A DNA stretch of 56,058 nt, taken from assembly GCF_001280125.1 (NCBI RefSeq), contig NZ_LGEG01000257.1, forward strand, positions 1-56,058, given 5' to 3'. Both the position numbers and the translations under genes were made by a program. How positions within the stretch are numbered: the stretch's first letter is position 1; each line of letters begins with the position of its first letter. Source of the stretch: Streptomyces sp. NRRL F-6492 (GTDB lineage Bacteria; Actinomycetota; Actinomycetes; Streptomycetales; Streptomycetaceae). Below the pieces are notes generated by a model. That model saw only the letters and a list, made by a program, of their open reading frames with translations. It searched no databases and was not told the origin of the DNA. Below are positions 51,646 through 56,058 of this stretch, one piece after another.

Positions 51646-51783
51646 CGCGCCACCGACCGGGCCGGCCCGGGCCCGGCCGTCCGCCGGACCCGGCGTCCGG
51701 CCCCGGCGTTCCGGCGGGACACGGGGCCTGCCCGGGACGCCACCCTTCAAGGACGGCCGGGTACGCGCGCGCACCTGACCACA

Positions 51784-51997
51784 CGCGCGCGTACCCGGCT
51801 GCACGTCCCCCGTACGCCGTCCCGCACGGCACCCGCACCCGCACCGTGCCTACGCGCGCGTGCCCGCACCCGCACCGTGCCTACGCGCGCGTGCCCGCAC
51901 CCGCACCGCGCCTCCGCGCGCGTACCCGGCTGCACGTCCCCCGTACGCCGTCCCGCACGGCACCCGCACCCGCACCGTGCCTACGCGCGCGTGCCCG
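51784..51997. repeat. Repeat array at the 3' end of the TPR gene
   Basis: An 83-bp segment is present twice, identical, at 51784-51866 and 51915-51997 (131 bases apart). Inside, a 31-bp unit (GCACCGTGCC.. CGCGCGTG) occurs in tandem about three times (51841, 51872, 51903). Each full unit carries, on the minus strand, the codons GTRA or RA plus TAG that end the TPR gene. Confidence 0.9.
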
Positions 51998-53396
51998 GCC
52001 CCGCGGCCGCCTTCTCCGTGCGCGGGGGCTCCACTCCCTCCGGCAGCTCGTCCGGCGGCTCCCCGACCGCCGCCAGCGCCGCCGCCGCCCTCGGGGCGTG
52101 CAGGGGCGAGAAGGCCGGGTTGATCCGCAGGGCCTCCGCCAGATGGCGCCGGGCCGGGCCCCGGAGGCCGAGGGCCCGCTCGACCTCGCCCCGGTGGTAC
52201 GAGAAGAGGGCGCTCCGCAGCCCCTCGTCCGTGGCCCGCCTCACGTACTCCAGGGCCTCCTCCGCCCGCCCCGACCGGAAGAGCGCCCACCCCAGCGCGT
52301 CCGCCACCCCCACCGAGCGGTGCCCGCGCGCCCACTCCGCCCGCAGCCGGACGACCGCCGCCGCCGGGTCGCCGTGGTCCGCGCCGAGCAGCCCCAGGGG
52401 CACCTCCGCCCGCGCCCAGGTGCCCGTCCGCAGCCGCTCGTACCGCGCCCGCGCCTCCTCCGCCAGGCCCAGCGACTCGTACAGCTCGCCCGCCTCCAGG
52501 ACGTACTCCGGCAGCGGCAGCCGGGCCAGGGCCGCCGACCACTCCCGTACGGCCTCGTCCGTGCGCCCCAGGGCCGCGAGCGCCCGCGCCCGGCCCGCGA
52601 GCGAGGGCCCGTGGTCCCGTACGAGCCGCAGCGCCGCCCCGTACCGCTCCAGGGCCTCCTCCGGCTCGCCCCGCTCCCACGCCAGGTCCCCGAGCCGCCC
52701 CAGGGCCGCCGCCCGCTCCGCGTCCGCCCCCGCGAGCGCCACCGCGTCCAGGCCCGCCGCGTCCGCGTCCTCGCGCCAGCCCCGGTCGCGGTACGTCTGC
52801 GCGGCACGCGCGCGTACCACCGCGCCCGTGTGCAGCTCCTCCAGCTTCTCCATCGCCTCGCGCGCCGACCCGTACGCGCCCAGGCCGTTGTAGGCGTCGA
52901 TCAGGACCGGGTACACCGGCCAGCGTCCCGGCTCGACCTTCCGCACCCGCTCGCCCCACTCCCTGGCCGTCCGCCAGTCGCCCCGCGCCCCCGCGAGGAC
53001 CCCCAGGCCCAGCTGCGCGGCCGTGTTGCCGCGCGCGGCGGGCCGCTCGGCCAGGGAGCGGCGCAGCGCCTCCTCGGCCCGCGGATAGTCCCGTACGTCC
53101 CCGAGGCGCGTCCCGCGCTCCGTGTACGCGGCGCCGAGCTCCGCCCAGGACGCCCCGTCGTCCGGATGCGCGCGCAGCCACGCCTCCCGGTCCGCGATCA
53201 GCGCGGCCAGGTCCGGGAGCGCCGCCGGCGCGCCCGCGTGGGCCGCGATCACCGCCCGCTCCGCCGGTCCCGGCGGGGGCGGCGCCCCCCGGCCGAGGAA
53301 CTCCGGGGCGCACAGCAGCGCCGTCGCCGCGAGCACCGCCCCCACTCCGGCGGCGAGGACCGCCCTCGACACGTTCTGGCTCTTCACGGCACTCAC
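51981..53396 (-). CDS. TPR-repeat membrane-anchored protein
   Basis: 471 aa. N-terminal hydrophobic helix (about 10-30, AVLAAGVGAVLAATALL), Pro-rich linker, then a helical array of tetratricopeptide-like units (AWLRAHPDDGASWAELGAAY, AAQLGLGVLAGARGDWRTAR, LGRLGDLAWERGEPEEALER). TPR arrays mediate protein-protein contacts; here probably outside the membrane. GTG 53396 is used; GTG 53387 (MKSQNVSRAV) is equally possible. Divergent from the GlcD-type oxidase gene. The last four codons lie in a repeat array. Confidence 0.85.
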   Translation of the reverse strand: MSAVKSQNVSRAVLAAGVGAVLAATALLCAPEFLGRGAPPPPGPAERAVIAAHAGAPAALPDLAALIADREAWLRAHPDDGASWAELGAAYTERGTRLGDVRDYPRAEEALRRSLAERPAARGNTAAQLGLGVLAGARGDWRTAREWGERVRKVEPGRWPVYPVLIDAYNGLGAYGSAREAMEKLEELHTGAVVRARAAQTYRDRGWREDADAAGLDAVALAGADAERAAALGRLGDLAWERGEPEEALERYGAALRLVRDHGPSLAGRARALAALGRTDEAVREWSAALARLPLPEYVLEAGELYESLGLAEEARARYERLRTGTWARAEVPLGLLGADHGDPAAAVVRLRAEWARGHRSVGVADALGWALFRSGRAEEALEYVRRATDEGLRSALFSYHRGEVERALGLRGPARRHLAEALRINPAFSPLHAPRAAAALAAVGEPPDELPEGVEPPRTEKAAAGPGTRA

Positions 53397-53473
53397 TGTG
53401 CGCCCGCGCCCGGCCGTACGAAGAGCACACGAAGCGCCCGCTCCGGCGGGTTCACACCGATGGCCCCGGGTGC

Positions 53474-53488
53474 CACGCTGGACGCATG
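53474..53488 (+). promoter_or_regulatory. Leaderless -10 of the GlcD-type oxidase gene
   Basis: CACGCT (53474-53479), GGACGC, ATG 53486; same spacing as the prfB and S16 genes. The first position of the hexamer deviates from T. Confidence 0.4.
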
Positions 53489-54904
53489 GACGATCTCCAG
53501 AGGCAGCGGCTCCCGAGGCAGCAGAAGGACGACCTCCGGTCACGGCTCCACGAGCGCCTGCTCACCGGACTGCCCGCCGAGGCCCTGCTCACCGACCCCG
53601 ACGTGACCTCCTCCTACGCCCACGACATGGCGAGCTTCTGCACGGCCGGCACCCCCGCGGCCGTGGTGCTCCCGCGCACCGTGGAACAGGTGCGGCACGT
53701 CATGCGCACCGCGACCGAACTCCGGGTCCCCGTCGTCCCGCAGGGCGCCCGCACCGGCCTCTCCGGCGGCGCCAACGCCTCCGACGACTGCATCGTGCTC
53801 TCCCTGGTGAAGATGGACCGGATCCTGGAGATCGACCCCGTCGACCGGATCGCCGTCGTCGAACCGGGCGTGGTCAACGCCGTGCTGTCCCGGGCCGTCG
53901 CCGAACGGGGCCTGTACTACCCGCCGGACCCCTCCAGCTGGGAGACGTGCACCATCGGCGGCAACATCGGCACCGCCTCCGGCGGCCTGTGCTGCGTCAA
54001 GTACGGGGTCACCGCCGAGTACGTCCTCGGCCTCGACGTCGTCCTCGCCGACGGACGGCTCCTGACCACCGGCCGCCGCACCGCCAAGGGCGTCGCCGGA
54101 TACGACCTGACCCGGCTCTTCGTCGGCTCCGAGGGCAGCCTCGGCGTCGTCGTGAAGGCCGTCCTCGCCCTCAAGCCGCGGCCCCCGGTACAACTCGCGC
54201 TCGCCGCCGAGTTCCCCTCCGCGGCCGCCGCCTGCGCCGCCGTCTGCGCGATCATGGAGCGAGGCCACACCCCGTCGCTCCTCGAACTGATGGACCGCAC
54301 GACCGTCCGGGCCGTCAACGAGCTGGCGCGCATGGGTCTGCCCGACACCACCGAGGCGCTCCTCCTGTGCGCCTTCGACACCCCCGACCCGGCCGCCGAC
54401 CTGGCCGCCGTCGGAGAGCTGTGCACGGCGGCGGGCGCCACCGAGGTCGTGCCGGCCGCCGACGCCGCCGAGTCCGAACTCCTCCTCCAGGCCCGCCGGC
54501 TCTCCCTCACCGCCCTGGAGACCATCAAGTCCGCCACGATGATCGACGACGTGTGCGTGCCCCGCACCCGGCTCGCCGAGATGCTCGACGGCACGGCGGC
54601 CGTCGCGGAGAAGTACGGCCTGACCATCGGCGTCTGCGCGCACGCGGGCGACGGCAACACCCACCCCGTCGTCTGCTTCGACCACACCGACGAGGACGAG
54701 TCGCGGCGGGCCCGCGAGTCCTTCGACGAGATCATGGCGCTCGGGCTCGCCCTCGGCGGCACGATCACCGGCGAGCACGGCGTCGGCGTCCTCAAGAAGG
54801 AGTGGCTGGCCCGCGAGTTGGGACCGGTCGGCCTGGAGCTCCAGCGCGGGATCAAGGCGACCTTCGACCCCCTGGGGCTCCTCAACCCCGGAAAGCTCTT
54901 CTGA
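53486..54904 (+). CDS. FAD-linked oxidase, GlcD / D-lactate dehydrogenase type
   Basis: 472 aa. PCMH-type FAD domain (VVPQGARTGLSGGA, DPSSWETCTIGGNIGTASGG) and the C-terminal oxidase domain with CAHAGDGNTHP and ITGEHGVGVLK, which bind the flavin and hydroxy-acid substrate. These enzymes oxidise glycolate, D-lactate or related 2-hydroxy acids. No GlcE/GlcF partner genes follow, so a single-subunit D-2-hydroxy-acid dehydrogenase is likely. Substrate undetermined. Confidence 0.9.
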   Translation: MDDLQRQRLPRQQKDDLRSRLHERLLTGLPAEALLTDPDVTSSYAHDMASFCTAGTPAAVVLPRTVEQVRHVMRTATELRVPVVPQGARTGLSGGANASDDCIVLSLVKMDRILEIDPVDRIAVVEPGVVNAVLSRAVAERGLYYPPDPSSWETCTIGGNIGTASGGLCCVKYGVTAEYVLGLDVVLADGRLLTTGRRTAKGVAGYDLTRLFVGSEGSLGVVVKAVLALKPRPPVQLALAAEFPSAAAACAAVCAIMERGHTPSLLELMDRTTVRAVNELARMGLPDTTEALLLCAFDTPDPAADLAAVGELCTAAGATEVVPAADAAESELLLQARRLSLTALETIKSATMIDDVCVPRTRLAEMLDGTAAVAEKYGLTIGVCAHAGDGNTHPVVCFDHTDEDESRRARESFDEIMALGLALGGTITGEHGVGVLKKEWLARELGPVGLELQRGIKATFDPLGLLNPGKLF

Positions 54905-54932
54905 GGCTCCCCGGAAGGGCCCGCGCACGGGA

Positions 54933-55424
54933 TCAGCGCTCGCCGTCCTGCGACTCGTCCGACGGCCACGGGTCGCGCAGCCACAGGTCGTCGGCGGCCA
55001 CGGTGGCCGCGAGCAGTTCGGCGAGCCCGTCGTCGATGCCGAGCCGCTCCGACTCGGTGCCCGGCGGCACGGCGCGCAGGGTCCGCTCCAGCCAGGCGGA
55101 CACCTGCGCGGACGGGGCTTCGAGCAGGGCGTCGCCGTCGGGGGAGGAGAGCGCCATCAGGACGACGCCGCGGCCGTCGACCTTGGTGGGCCAGATGCGG
55201 ACGTCCCCGTGGCCGCAGGCCCGGAAGACGCCCTCGACGAGCAGTTCGCGCGCGAAGGTCCAGTGGACCGGGTGGTCCGTGCCGACGTGGAAGGTGATGT
55301 GGACGGCGTACGGGTCGTCGGTCCGGTAGGCGAGCCGCGCGGGCACCGGGACGGCGCGCTCGGGGGAGAGCACCAGCTTCAGCTCCAGCTCGCGCTCGAC
55401 GGTGGTGTCGTCGGTGTTCTGCAT
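54933..55424 (-). CDS. ssgG: SsgA-like sporulation protein, SsgG
   Basis: 163 aa. The SALP pattern is clear: ERELELKLVLSPERAVPVPA, then LAYRTDDPYAVHITFHVGTD and PVHWTFARELLVEG, with VRIWP and MALSSPDGDALLEAP. SALPs occur only in morphologically complex actinomycetes and guide septum formation and wall remodelling during sporulation. By gene order next to the oxidase, TPR and hpd genes it corresponds to SsgG (SCO2924) of S. coelicolor, which affects septum placement. AAGGAG precedes ATG 55424. Confidence 0.85.
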   Translation of the reverse strand: MQNTDDTTVERELELKLVLSPERAVPVPARLAYRTDDPYAVHITFHVGTDHPVHWTFARELLVEGVFRACGHGDVRIWPTKVDGRGVVLMALSSPDGDALLEAPSAQVSAWLERTLRAVPPGTESERLGIDDGLAELLAATVAADDLWLRDPWPSDESQDGER

Positions 55425-55769
55425 GGTCGTACTCCTTCTCACGGACGGCCCCGGGCGGGCCTTCGCCAGGAGAGAGCGGGGTGCCCGCGACTCATTACGC
55501 GACTTCGGGAAGATTTTTCCGGGAAGTTTTTTCCGCTCCCGTGTGCCCGGGGTCCTGCCGGGCATGCTCCTCTGGACGAGCGAACGGAAGGCATCGGCCC
55601 GAACATCACACGGAGTGACCGATTCCGGGGAGTGTCGCCCGAAGGCGGCCTTTCTCACCCGCTCCTTCCTCCCTCGGCGACGTTCTTCGTTACTGTCATC
55701 CCTGGGCGCGGCACGCCCGGCGCGCTGCCGTGCGGATCAAGGGCGTTGTGACTGAACGGAGTCGGGGCA
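55425..55769. promoter_or_regulatory. Intergenic region between ssgG and the DUF2510 gene
   Basis: About 345 bases, divergent promoters. A 14-bp motif GGGAAG-N-TTTTTCC occurs twice in tandem (55507-55520 and 55521-55534), each with a GGAA / TTCC dyad; A+T-rich for this genome, so likely regulatory for ssgG. GGAG at 55758-55761 serves the downstream gene. Confidence 0.45.
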
Positions 55770-56058
55770 GTGGCTACTCCTCCTGGAGGCGGCGGAGAGG
55801 TACCGCAGGCGGGGTACTACCCGGACCCGTCCATTCCCGGGTACATCCGGTACTGGAACGGGGGCGCGTGGGTTCCCGGCACGAGCCGGCCCGCCCCCTC
55901 GGACGACGACGCCCCGCCCCACCCGCCCGCGGCCCCGGCCGGCCCGATCCTGGCCTCCGGCCCCGCTCCCGCCCCCGTCGCCGCCCCCGCTCCCGCGCCG
56001 GCCGCCGGGCCCGAGCGGCCCGCCGCCTCCGTACCGGCCCAGGCGCAGGCCCCGGACC
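55770..56058 (+). CDS. DUF2510-containing protein (RDD family likely), N-terminal part
   Basis: Open from GTG 55770 to the end of the window (96 codons), 3' end missing. Starts with a Gly/Pro segment and the DUF2510 motif GYYPDPSIPGYIRYWNGGAW (20 residues) followed by VPGTSRP. A long Pro/Ala-rich linker follows. In Streptomyces this combination often precedes an RDD membrane domain; that part is not visible. GGAG stands about eight bases upstream. Confidence 0.7.
   Translation, partial: MATPPGGGGEVPQAGYYPDPSIPGYIRYWNGGAWVPGTSRPAPSDDDAPPHPPAAPAGPILASGPAPAPVAAPAPAPAAGPERPAASVPAQAQAPD

Overview
This is a very GC-rich chromosomal window from a Streptomyces or a close relative. Coding regions have almost exclusively G or C at third codon positions. 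Gene order (two Ser/Thr kinase genes, prfB, ftsE-ftsX, S41 protease, smpB, ssrA, narK, nnaR, helD, malic enzyme, hupA, murA, ABC sugar operon, hpd, ssgG) matches, from memory, the S. coelicolor core region around SCO2923-SCO2974. An SsgA-like sporulation protein, MsiK-dependent-type sugar importers and LAXTG sorting agree with this. Both ends of the window cut through genes.

1-9 kb: C-terminus of a membrane kinase, a second kinase (pkaB-like), prfB, a 22-copy GGNDAA repeat surface protein with a LAETG sorting signal, a zinc-ribbon membrane peptide, the cell-division pair ftsEX, a C-terminal processing protease, and the ribosome-rescue pair smpB plus ssrA. 9-15 kb: an MFS exporter divergent from a LysR regulator, then the nitrate module narK-nnaR and a GNAT acetyltransferase. 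15-22.4 kb: HelD-type helicase, NAD-malic enzyme behind a structured leader, an HU gene (hupA) interrupted by a 35-nt out-of-frame deletion, a dyad-rich repeat tract, murA, a YqgE/AlgH protein and a DUF3039 protein. 22.5-27.4 kb: a DasR-type operator in front of a four-gene amino-sugar operon (lipoprotein binding protein, two permeases, GH20 hexosaminidase). 27.6-32.5 kb: a three-subunit molybdenum-hydroxylase operon in which the Fe-S subunit has a roughly 350-residue disordered head and the catalytic subunit has lost the canonical active-site glutamate.

32.5-35.9 kb is an island of lower-GC, laterally acquired small genes. It holds a GntR-like repressor with palindromic operators, three small proteins typical of actinomycete integrative conjugative elements (AICE), and an XRE-DUF5753 / DUF6879 cassette. 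No integrase, replication or transfer gene is present, so it looks like a remnant. 35.9-41.2 kb is a tandem block of three kinase-fold genes: two active-looking kinases with beta-propeller sensors and an internal twin-arginine-like motif, and one pseudokinase. Then follow tRNA-Cys, an MFS transporter, a Fic/Doc toxin-antitoxin pair, an SF2 helicase, an IclR regulator, a Lon-like S16 protease, an ArsR-regulated MFS operon with a perfect 19-bp inverted-repeat operator, Lrp/AsnC divergent from hpd, a TPR protein whose 3' end is amplified in a repeat array, a GlcD-type oxidase, ssgG and the start of a DUF2510 protein.

Several genes begin 6-8 nt after a TANNNT hexamer with no ribosome binding site, so leaderless transcription looks common here. 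All assignments come from reading the sequence; no searches were run.
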